NCBI GenBank assembly: GCA_963682025.1
Contig: OY821519.1
Location: 2,884,501 to 2,948,500 of the forward strand
Origin: Cordilura impudica
Taxonomy: Eukaryota; Arthropoda; Insecta; Diptera; Scathophagidae
Direction: 5' to 3'
Length of the DNA: 64,000 nucleotides
Shown: one piece after another, positions 26,601 to 37,670 of the stretch
How the letters are laid out: each line of letters opens with the position of its first letter
Position numbering within the stretch: the stretch's first letter is position 1
Position numbers and translations under genes: made by a program
Notes under the pieces: model-generated
What the model was told of the DNA's origin: nothing
Databases searched by the model: none
What the model saw: the letters and a program-made list of their open reading frames with translations, nothing else

Positions 26601-26984
26601 CTGTCATTGAAAGCAATAAACCAACCAACATATTTATGTCTATCATTTTTCTCCACATGAATAACTTTCCATACAAAGTTAACGATAGAAATTTCAATTT
26701 ATATTCGGTTCTAAGACAAAGTGAGTAGGTACTCAAATAAAAGATAATCTATTTTTAACTGAGGTTAGTCTTAATTGAAGTCATTAATTTGTCCATAGTC
26801 ATAGTTTAGGGCTTAAACTTTAATAGGTTATTAATTAATTTTCATTTTTTCCGTTTAATACTGATGAACGTATCTATCACAAATTGTTTCCTTTTTGACA
26901 CAATTTCATTTTAGTGGATATATGTATGTATGCGTTTGTATTCATGTACAATTTAATAGTACTCATATTTCTCTGTTATCTAGC

Positions 26985-27495
26985 CAGGGTTGTCAACCCA
27001 GTGCTTTTAGCACTGTTTTTTTTTTTTTTAGTTAGTTCTTAGTGCTTTTTTAACATCAGCCTCAACAAATCCTTATTTTCCCAACAACAACAAAAAAATG
27101 TCATTACATTCAGTTAATGTTTTACTTCACATTAAAAATGGATTGAAAAGAGAAAATTTATGTTGCAAAAGATATCAAATACCGAATGAAGTAAATATTT
27201 TAATTAGTAGTAATGATGTTTATGAAACATCAGAATTCGAAACTAAAATCGTTTTATGGCCGAATGAAAGTGATGATAAGGAAACAATAGACTTTAATCT
27301 AAGTATTTAATTTTATTTTGATATTTTGTTAATTTTTACAGTTAAAAACTCTATTTGTGAATCAATTTTTTTAACTTAATAACAAAATATATAAATAAAG
27401 ATAAAAAAATAAGAAATGGAAAATTTAGTGCTTTTTTAAATTACGCGTTTTTTATCGGTTTGATGCTTTTTCATATTTTAAAGTTGACAACCCTG
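26985..27495 (+). mobile_element. hAT-type element remnant
   Basis: Perfect 13-bp inverted ends CAGGGTTGTCAAC / GTTGACAACCCTG, typical of hAT elements. The 8-base flanks TATCTAGC and AGTCTAGC match at 6 of 8, consistent with an aged 8-bp target duplication. Subterminal AGTGCTTTTT motifs recur near both ends. Length (511 bp) and the lack of a full transposase make it non-autonomous. Confidence 0.7.
27098..27310 (+). pseudogene. possible hAT transposase C-terminal remnant
   Basis: A 70-residue frame with a proper ATG and TAA, filling the middle of the hAT remnant. Its GLKRENLCCKRYQIPNEV segment is reminiscent of the end of the hAT dimerisation region (a G-L-x-x-x-G-x-x-C-x-x-Y/F pattern), but it lacks every catalytic segment. 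It could also be a chance frame. The position between TIRs supports the transposon reading. Confidence 0.35.
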
Positions 27496-28589
27496 AGTCT
27501 AGCTGATAACAGAAACAACAGCAACAACCACAACATTATTAAATAAGCGCTCAAGTATTGCACATGGAGTACTCCAGAGTGCATTGCTAACGCTGCGTAT
27601 GTATGTCCGTGTGTATGTGTACAGATTCATTGAGAATATTGTCCAAAGAGCAATATGACAAAGTACCAAGCGTTCCACTCAAAAACTAAATATTCCGAAC
27701 ACACTGCATGACTTTGTTTTCCTTTTGTTGTTTTTGTTCTCTATCAGAAGAACGTATTAACCGGCCAGTCCAGTTGGTTCACACAATCATTTCATAGCCA
27801 GATATCAAAAATTGAGACCAGAATCGCGTTTCAGCGCCATTCTAAAGCTATTGATTCTATATAACAAATTAAAATCGTGAACATTGTTTTGACAAAGTTG
27901 TCGGATTTTGTTATGCAGTCAACATTTAAATTTAAACAAAAATTAAAGTGCCAAATTGACCATTTAAGTTGGGCCAGCTCAAGACAATCCAATCTTTTAA
28001 ATAAAAAGGTAATCACATGAAAAAATCAGATGAACAATGCTGAATACAAAAGTCGTGAAATGCATGAATCGAAGAAAACAAAGATTTAGACCGATATGCA
28101 GTTATTGGGAAAAAAAATAATAATAAATTAGGGATTAACAATTAACTGCACAAAAACGTTTCAATGATGCCTTGGTAACGAAAATCGATGTAGAATAAGA
28201 AGTTACTTAAATTTTAGTAAAAATCGCATCGAAAACATTCGATCGAATCGAAAAATAGCATAAAAATCTCGCTATATCGAGTTTTTCGGCTAATAGGCAT
28301 TTTTTATGCATTTTTTTTTTTTTTTTTATTTTTTTTTTTTTTTTGAATATTTAAGTAATTGACTACTTGACTACTACTTCTATTTTTAGAAGGCCATTGT
28401 AGTGGCCTTTTTCGAAAATTATTTTGGAATTATCATAAAATAAAACAAAATGAGTATGATGTCGGCTCATTTTAGTCCTTAAATGATTTATGCAGCCATT
28501 TTGCAGCAAACTGTTTTTTAAATAAAAAAAATCATGAGAGTCCGATCGCAGGGGGATGTATAAACGTCTAGTACTTAAAATTTTTTTAT

Positions 28590-31230
28590 GGCACTTTTTT
28601 AATTTTTAATTTTTAATTTTTAAATTTTAATTTTTAATTTTTAAATTTTAAATTTTAATTTTTAATTTTTAATTTTTAATTTTTAATTTTTAATTTTTAA
28701 TTTTTAATTTTTAATTTTTAATTTTTAATTTTTAATTTTTAATTTTTAATTTTTAATTTTTAATTTTTAATTTTTAATTTTTAATTTTTAATTTTTAATT
28801 TTTAATTTTTAATTTTTAAATTTTAATTTTTAATTTTTAATTTTTAATTTTTAATTTTTATTTTAATTTTTAATTTTTAATTTTTAATTTTTAATTTTTA
28901 ATTTTTAATTTTTAATTTTTAATTTTTAATTTTTAATTTTTAATTTTTAATTTTTAATTTTTAATTTTTAATTTTTAATTTTTAATTTTAAATTTTAAAT
29001 TTTAAATTTTAAATTTTAAATTTAAAATTTTAAATTTTAAATTTAAAATTTAAAATTTAAAATTTTTAATTTTTAATTTTTAATTTCTAATTTCTAATTT
29101 CTAATTTTTAATTTTTAATTTTTAATTTTTAATTTTTAATTTTTAATTTTTAATTTTTAATTTTTAATTTTTAGTATTTCATTTTTAATTTTTAATTTTA
29201 AATTTTAAATTTTAAATTTTAAATTTTAAATTTTAAATTTTAAATTTTAAATTTTAAATTTTAAATTTTAAACTTTAAATTTTAAATTTTAAATTTTAAA
29301 TTTTAAATTTTAAATTTTAAATTTTAAATTTTAAATTTTAAATTTTAAATTTTTAATTTTTAATTTTTAATTTTTAATTTTTAATTTTAAATTTTTAATT
29401 TTAAATTTTTAATTTTTAATTTTTAATTTTTAATTTTTAATTTTTAATTTTTAATTTTTAATTTTTAATTTTTAATTTTTGATTTTTAATTTTTAATTTT
29501 TAATTTTTAATTTTTAATTTTTAATTTTTAATTTTTAATTTTTAATTTTTAATGTTTAATTTTTAATTTTTAATTTTTAATTTTTAATTTTTAATTTTTA
29601 ATTTTTAATTTTTAATTTTTAATTTTTAATTTTTAATTTTTAATTTTTAATTTTTAATTTTTAATTTTTAATTTTTAATTTTTAATTTTTAATTTTTAAT
29701 TTTTAATTTTTAATTTTTAATTTTTAATTTTTAATTTTTAATTTTTAATTTTTAATTTTTAATTTTTAATTTTTAATTTTTAATTTTTAATTTTTAATTT
29801 TTAATTTTTAATTTTTAATTTTTAATTTTTAATTTTTAATTTTTAATTTTTAATTTTTAATTTTTAATTTTTAATTTTTAATTTTTAATTTTTAATTTTT
29901 AATTCTTAATTTTTAATTTTTAATTTTTAATTTTTAATTTTTAATTTTTAATTTTTAATTTTTAATTTTTAATTTTTAATTTTTAATTTTTAATTTTTAA
30001 TTTTTAATTTTTAATTTTTAATTTTTAATTTTTAATTTTTAATTTTTAATTTTTAATTTTTAATTTTTAATTTTTATTTTTAATTTTTAATTTTTAATTT
30101 TTAATATTTAATTTTTAATTTTTAATTTTTAATTTTTAATTTTTAATTTTTAATTTTTAATTTTTAATTTTTAATTTTTAATTTTTAATTTTTAATTTTT
30201 TATTTTTAATTTTTAATTTTTAATTTTTAAATTTTAATTTTTAATTTTTAATTTATAATTTTTTATTTTTAATTTTTAATTTTTAATTTTTTATTTTTAA
30301 TATTTAATTTTTAATTTTTAATTTTTTAATTTTTAATTTTTAATTTTTAATTTTTAATTTTTAATTTTTAATTTTTAATTTTTAAAATTTAATTTTTAAT
30401 TTTTAATTTTTAATTTTTGATTTTTAATTTTTAATTTTTAATTTTTAATTTTTAATTTTTAATTTTTAATTTTTAATTTTTAATTTTTAATTTTTAATTT
30501 TTAATTTTTAATTTTTAATTTTAAATTTTGAATTTTTAATTTTTAATTTTTAATTTTTAATTTTTAATTTTTAATTTTTAATTTTTAATTTTTAATTTTT
30601 AATTTTTAATTTTTAATTTTTAATTTTTAATTTTTTATTTTTTATTTTTAATTTTTAATTTTTAATTTTTAATTTTTAATTTTTAATTTTTAATTTTTAA
30701 TTTTTAATTTTTAATTTTTAATTGTTAATTTTTAATTTTTAATTTTTAATTTTTAATTTTTAATTTTTAATTTTTAATTTTTAATTTTTAATTTTTAATT
30801 TTTAATTTTTAATTTTTAATTTTTAATTTTTAATTTTTAATTTTTAATTTTTAATTTTTAATTTTTAATTTTTAATTTTTAATTTTTAATTTTTAATTTT
30901 TAATTTTTAATTTTTAATTTTTAATTTTTAATTTTTAATTTTTAATTTTTAATTTTTAATTTTTAATTTTAAATTTTTAATTTTTAATTTTTAATTTTTA
31001 ATTTTTAATTTTTAATTTTTAATTTTTAATTTTTAATTTTTAATTTTTCATTTTTTATGTTTCATTTCTAATTTTTTATTTTTTTATTTTTTATTTTTCA
31101 TTTTTTATTTCCCATTTTTCATTTTTTATTTCGCATTTTTCTTTTTTTATTTCCCATTTTTCATTTTTCATTTTTATTTCCCATTTTTCATTTTAGTTTT
31201 TTATTTTTCATTTTTTGTTTTTCATTTTCA
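28590..31230. repeat. (AATTTTT)n satellite array 2, inverted relative to array 1
   Basis: The same 7-base unit as at 16170..18590 but on the opposite strand. It is more heterogeneous: blocks of AAATTTT and AATTTTA phases (28990..29060, 29190..29350) and scattered substitutions. The right flank (31215..31355) is the reverse complement of the left flank of array 1 (both contain AACAGCGTAACATGTGAGAC). The left flank (28530..28600) matches 18690..18770 (GATCGGACTC(A/T)CATGATTTT). This is a second, inverted copy of the same satellite-bearing piggyBac derivative; its TTAA ends are not recognisable. Confidence 0.9.
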
Positions 31231-31431
31231 AACAGGTTATTACATATCATAATTTTTTCACCAATACAATCATAAGTCACACCAATTTTGTCTTACGTCT
31301 CACATGTTACGCTGTTTTTGTGATTTTATTGTGAAATAGATTTTTACCCCCCTGCGCGGATAGATGTTTACATATTAAAAATATAGATACCTTTGGAATA
31401 CAATATCGCTATTATACGCTATTTGTTAAAC

Positions 31432-31909
31432 GTGCTATTACACGACGTGTTTTTTACATATGTACTGTCAAATTTTCCCACTGTGAAAGTTGTACACATT
31501 TTGTGATACATATGAAACATTGCATATGTGCAATACTTGTGGAATTTAAATATTTCAATTGGAACAGGTTCTATTTTGGCATGACAAAAGATATGAAAAT
31601 ACAACACCGCTTGTAGCGAAAGAAAAGCAAAGTAAATTAAAAAGATTAATATTAAAAGAAAAATAAATTGTTTAATATTATTTAACAATTAAAAAATATA
31701 AAACTTTGTTTTTAACAATAAAATCATAAATTAAAAAATCAGCTGTTGTTTACATTTAGAGGTTATGTCATACGAAAATACATATGCAAGTGTGATAGCA
31801 AAAATTATGAATCGTATGTAAAACGACAATTTTGACCGACTTTCGGAATTACATATGGATAAAAAAAAAGTGACAGTACATATGTAAAAAACACGTCGTG
31901 TAATAGCAC
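31432..31909. mobile_element. short TIR element (MITE) flanked by TTAA
   Basis: Near-perfect ~39-bp inverted ends beginning GTGCTATTACACGACGTG. TTAA lies 1..2 bases outside each end (TTAA-AC-GTGC and GCAC-C-TTAA), suggesting a TTAA target duplication with slight decay. The interior, including an 89-residue minus-strand frame, shows no transposase motif. Confidence 0.65.
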
Positions 31910-34291
31910 CTTAAGCTAATCTAAAAAATTATTGAAATCTGAAAGCTTTATCTTTTATCTGACTGGCTAGATTTTTACAAAGGGTGATATTATCAATTTG
32001 TATGTTTGTAATATTTTAAGTAATTTTAATTAATTTTTTGCTTCAAATAAGTTATACTCTATTAGTATTAATAATAAAAATGATATAAAAAACACCAAAA
32101 ACGCTAAAAACCATAATGTAGTCAATTGGCAAAAAGCCAAGGAGTGTTCATACCTTAAGTAATAATATAAAGCAAAATGGTTCCAAAAGAAGAAAGCATA
32201 CATTTGAGGGCAAATGTGCATACATGTGTTAAACATATCTGTCTAAAAAACGTAAAGTTTTTTTTGTAATAAAATTTGACACATTTTTTACCAAAACGAT
32301 TCACGGTTGTCTTTTTTGCTGTTATCAGCTGTTCATTCAATATGTCTTGTGTAAGCGGTATCATTATTTAAGGATCCATTTTCAAAACAATCTAAATAAT
32401 ATACATCAGTACATAGATTAACGTATAAGTACGTAATGTGTTTATGTACATACATATGTATGTATGTAGCAACAACAACAATAACGACGATAAATATAAT
32501 TTTATTATATTAGTTATACTAGTTCTAGCTGCTACCTGGAGAGAAGATAAACAGAAGAAGAAGAAAAAGAAAAAGTAGTATAAAGTAATACAAAAACATA
32601 CACGTATGTATTAACATACATACATATATATGTATGCATATGTATATAATATATTCGAGAATTCGAGTAACAGCTGTAAAAGTCTACAATATGTAGTGCT
32701 AGATATCTTACTCGCATTGTACTTTTAAAGGTCGATCACTTTAGTTTGAACACGTTAAACGTACATATGTTTCTATGAATGTTGACATACATACATCCCT
32801 CGGACAACGCAGTAGTTTGAAAATACCAATTATGGAGGACACTATACCATTTCCATTCAAACGCATTTCATTTGCGCTAAAATAATAATTTCGATTTAAA
32901 ACTTAAAATGAAACTTTGGGTGACCGTATGATGTCATTAAAAATGCACTCATCATTCGATTTGCGTTACAAAATTACCCCATGATCTTGTGAATCTTAAA
33001 TGTTTTAAAAATTCATCTCCTATTGCTTAAAAAAAAAACAAATTCATTTTCTAATTATTCGTTTCTTATTTTTTTTTTACTTTGTTTTTATTTTCAACAT
33101 CCAAATAGTTACCTCGTTTTTAGAGGGTTGCCTGTTTTGTTTTTGCTTGTACATACCAGCCGCGTAGTTTTAAGCTAAACAATGAAACATTTTCCATCTG
33201 TTCTTCTTTCAACAATTCTTCAACTTTACACACACTCACAGATTTTCATTCCATTCCTTTCCCATTATAATTTTGTAGTTTTTGTTGTTGTTGTTCTTAA
33301 ATACAATTTAGTTTTATTTATTATGTCTTACTACATTATTTATACACACACATTAACACATACATACATACATACGTGCATACGTATTTATGAATGTGTA
33401 CGTATTTTATTATTCAGATTTTCGTTACCTTTTCCATACAATTATCAAAATAAAAACTATTCAACGTGATCTTTATGATCAGGTACATCTGGGCTATTAG
33501 TCGACACATTTGAGAACGTACGTTTACGTAATAATGTAATACACTCAAAATTTCTTTATTTGATCAAATCTAAAGTATTTCACTTGCACATTCATATGTA
33601 CATAAAAAAATTGTGAGACCAAAGTAATCCGTCAAGATTGCAGAACACATCATAAAAGATTGTGAATATTCCAAACTATTTTCTTACACAAATAGTTTTA
33701 GATTACTATGATAAATTTGAAAATTATTTCATCGAAATGAATTTGGAAGAATTTCATAAAACTCAATTTATTTCGTGTCCGTCCATCTAAACCTATCAAA
33801 AACCCAAAGTATCTACGTAGAATAACAATGAATGTAACGACTTTTGGCAACCCTATCTTTCTAACACATCTTTTATAATAATTTTTGGCGCGTTGAGTTC
33901 AAATCTGGCAAAAAAAACTGTTTTTCTTATTTGAAATATCGCGTTTTAAAAATTTACGTTACATGCCCCATATCTTTTCGGTTGTAGACATTAAAATGAT
34001 AAAACTTTTTTAAAGAGAACAAGTCTACATAAAATTATTTTTATTTAGATTTTATATTTTTTACATAATTCTTCCACCGGTGAAATAATATATGTATATA
34101 GTATAGTAATATTTGTGAGTTGTAGGCTTTTACTAAGGATTCCCAAATTAAGTCTAGACCATTTCGAAACTAGGGATGTCAAACTGGAAATTGTAAATTC
34201 CGAAATGACTGAATTTTTCGGCTTTAGCAAATCCCAATTTCGTCATACCGAAATATTGGAATTTTAGAATAATTTTAGAAAAAGAAAAGTA

Positions 34292-35001
34292 CGAAAATTA
34301 TGAATCGTATAGATCGACTATACGATACCTTATACCATGGTTAAGGGACCCTATCTCTCCGGTCCAATTAATTGGATATAGAAAATAAGCATAAACTAAA
34401 TTTGAGTGGCATTGTTATTAATTTTTTTGGCTGCAGATATGAAAAAGTTCATATCGGGTGCTGTATTTATATGGAGACTAGGTCCAAAAATGGACCGATG
34501 CTGACCATATTTGGTAAAGTCACTTATATTTTTAAAAAGTATATATAAACCAAATTTGAGAAAAATATGTGCAATATTTTTGTTTTTTGAAAGATTTCAG
34601 TGAAGATCGAGTAGCTGCTCTATATGGGGCCTATGACTAAGAATTGTCCTATAGGGATTATTTTTGGATTACTGATTAATGGATAAAATAAATGTATACA
34701 AACCCAATTTGACTGAGATCTATGTATATGATAATTTGGATCTTATGGCAATTTATGTCGATTTCATAGGGGTCATTTGTATGGGGACTAGGTCTGAGCA
34801 TAGACCGAATTTCACCAATTTCAATAGCGTTCATCTTATTGCTGATAAAAGCTTATATGCCAAATTTCATCATCGACTCAGAAAGTGATTCTGAGTCGAT
34901 CGCTATAATAAAATATGGGTCTAGGTCAAATATTTTTGGTAGTTACAAACAGCAGCACAAAGTCATTATACCAAACCACATAGTGGAATAGGGTATAATC
35001 A
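34292..35001 (-). mobile_element. Helentron/DINE-like element, family 1
   Basis: Minus-strand copy, near full length (~700 bases). It is recognised by the TATACCC end, the block 'AAAGTCATTATACC', repeated references to the same internal blocks, and the GTCTAGACC-type 3' end (here decayed). Non-coding; frames within it recur in every copy. It forms a head-to-head pair with the next element. Confidence 0.7.
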
Positions 35002-35002
35002 T

Positions 35003-35158
35003 TAAAAATGTAAAATGAAAAATGAAAAATGGAAAATGGAAAATTAAAATGAAAAATGAAAAATGAAAACTGGCAACTGAAAAATGAAAAATATAAAAAT
35101 GAGAAATGAAAAATGTAAAATGAAAACTGAAAACTGAAATATGAAAAATGTCTCAGTT
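35003..35158. repeat. AAAAATG-type simple repeat tract
   Basis: About 150 bases of AAAAATG/AAAACTG variants lying exactly between two head-to-head Helentron-like copies. It resembles the degenerate flanks of the 7-base satellite. Confidence 0.75.
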
Positions 35159-35169
35159 TCTTACCTGTT

Positions 35170-35915
35170 TTTATACCCTATACCACTATGTGGTTTGGGT
35201 ATAATGACTTTGTGCTGCTGTTTGTAACTACCAAAAATATTTGATCTAGACCTGATTCGATTTAACGATGTCCGTCCGTCCGTCCGTCCGTCTGTCCGTC
35301 TGTGTGTCCATGTAAAGCTTGTAATCAAACTGCAGGTCGCAAATATGAATATATTTTGATGAAATTTGGTGCATAAGCTTTTATCGGCCATAGGATGAAC
35401 GATATTGAAATCGGCCCATGTTCAGACCTAGCCCCCATACAAATGACCCCTATGAAATCGACTTAAATTGCCATAAGATCCAAATTATCATATAAATCTT
35501 AGTCAAATTGGGTTTGTATGTGTTTATTACATCCATTAATCAGTAGTCCAAAAATGATCCCTATGGGACAACTCTTAGTCATAGGCCCCATATAGAGCTG
35601 CATCCCGATCTTCACTTAAATCTATCAAAAAACAAAAATATTGCACTGATTCTTCTCAAACTTTGTTTGTATATATTTTTGCAAAATACAAGAGACTTTA
35701 CCAAACATGGTCTGGATCGTTCCATTTTTGGGCATAGTCCCCATATAGATATAGCATCCGATATGAACTTTTTCATATCTGCAGCCAAAAAAATTAATAA
35801 AAATCCCACTCAAATTTAGTTTATGTTTATTTTCTATATCCAGTTAGTTGGGCCTGAGAGATAGGGTCTCTAAACGTATAGTCGGTCTAGACCAACTATA
35901 ATTGTCTTATTTATT
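35170..35915 (+). mobile_element. Helentron/DINE-like element, family 1 (best copy)
   Basis: 5' end TATACCCTATACCACTATGT, then a GTCC/GTCT tract (about 35270..35310), a non-coding body, and a 3' hairpin GTCGGTCTAGACCAACTATA. Asymmetric ends with a 3' hairpin and an internal microsatellite are the hallmarks of non-autonomous Helentron/DINE-1 elements of flies. No protein is encoded; all frames are incidental. Confidence 0.7.
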
Positions 35916-36389
35916 TATTTTATTTTTTTTTTGTATTAAATGTATCCCTAAATTAATATATTACTAGCTAATTCAGATAAAAATATTTTAAAATTTGCTT
36001 ATTTTTAATATTAATAATTTTTATGCAAGAATCATTTGATTTTTTTTTTAATTATCGTATAACTTCTAATGTCTCAAAACATTCTAAGAAGGATCAAACT
36101 TTGGCTATTATAACGCCGGCTGCGTTAAATAATGAATTTCGTTAGTGTTCTATGAAGGACGTAGGGAACGTATAGGATTTCTACTCTTGTTATCAAATAG
36201 TAATTAATTCTTTCTATAGAAGCCATGATCATTATTTTTTATAAAAATAAATTATAATAGAAACTGACCAAAAAGAAAAACAATTAACTTTAAATTTAAT
36301 TGGTATTAATGTTTCAGTATCGGCAACAGTTTTAAAGTGGTAACCGTACTCAACATTGGGTGCAATAGAGTTTCAGAGGCAGGTTGAAA

Positions 36390-36437
36390 ATATAAAAAAA
36401 TTCGGCACAGCCGAATTTAACACTCTTACTTGTTTTT
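36390..36437 (+). repeat. 3'-end fragment of the second Helentron-like family
   Basis: ATTCGGCACAGCCGAATTTA hairpin followed by ACACTCTTACTTGTT, the same terminus as at 40785..40827 and 52095..52131, but without the rest of the element. Confidence 0.6.
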
Positions 36438-36535
36438 AATTTATCAATAAAAATATTTTTCAAAGCCAAGATTTCGTCATAAGTATTAGGAATAGTATTT
36501 TAGGATATCTTAGTGGCTTACAAGGTTGTTGAAAA

Positions 36536-37495
36536 TTCAGGGTATAATACCTTTGTGCAGACGTTTGTAACTAGCAAAAATATTTATGCAGTATCACTTT
36601 CTAACTCGATTTAGCGATGTCAGTCTGTCCGTCGCAAATATGAAAATATTTTGATGAAATTTAGTATATGTATAAGCTTTTATCAGACATATAACCAACA
36701 CTATTGCAAAAAATCATTACATATTCAGACCTAGTGCCCATACAAATGAACCCTATGAGATCGACTTAAATTGCCATGCCCCAAATTATCATATCTTGGT
36801 CTAATTTGGCTTGTTTGTGTTAATTACACCTATTAATCTGAAGTCCAAAAATAAACCCTGTTGGAGAAGTCTTAGTCATAACGCCCATATAAGACTGCTT
36901 TCCAATCAATATTCACTAAAATCTATAAAAAAAAAAAAAAAAATATTGCACAAATTTTTTCATATTTGGTTTGTATACTAGGGTTTGTCACTTTTTTGAT
37001 TTTGCCGAATATCGAATTGCTCTCGCAATATGATGTAGAGCATGGAAAACCATGAAGAACTGCATGTTTATTTTTTTGAAATAGTAAGAAAAAACTTTCC
37101 CCGTAAAATGCATTTACTTTTGCTAGAAATCATAAAAAATTGAAAATAAAAAAATCGGTTTCGAGCAAAAGTAAATGCATTTTACGGGGAAGGTTTTTTC
37201 ACCATTTCCAAAAACTAAACATGCAGTTCTTCATAGTTTTCCATGCCCTACCTCATACTGCGAGAGCATTCTTCGCAAAAAAAAGTAATTCTGCAAAAAC
37301 TAAGTGACTTTACCAAAAATGATCACGATCGGTCTATTTGTTGACCTAGTCGACATGTAAATAAGGCATCCGATATGATCTTTTTCATATCTGCCGACAA
37401 AAAATTGATAACAATGCCACTCAAATTTGGTTAATGGTAACGCATGGTAATAGGGTATCGTATAGTCGGTCTATACCGACCATAATGTTCTTATT
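36536..37495 (+). mobile_element. Helentron/DINE-like element, family 1, interrupted
   Basis: Diverged copy running from GGGTATAATACCTTTGTGC to GTATAGTCGGTCTATACCGA. It is split by a foldback insertion at about 36975..37295. Confidence 0.6.
37017..37270. mobile_element. foldback MITE inside a Helentron-like element
   Basis: Two ~110-base arms, nearly perfect inverted repeats, enclose a ~20-base centre. Matching blocks include GAACTGCATGTTTA and CCCCGTAAAATGCATTTACT. The outer limits are probably ~20..40 bases beyond the arms. It lies between blocks that are contiguous in other Helentron-like copies, so it inserted later. Confidence 0.7.
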
Positions 37496-37670
37496 TGTTT
37501 TTAGTTTTCTTCTTTAAATTTTATGATTGCTAAAAATTACATTTCAACGAGTTAAAATTAGAGATTCCAATGAACAGATTTATTTGTTAAAATTGAGCAT
37601 CCATTCACAATGTCCTAAAATATTTAGAACTCAAAATTGGTAGCTAATTGTTTTATAAAAATTTAATTTT

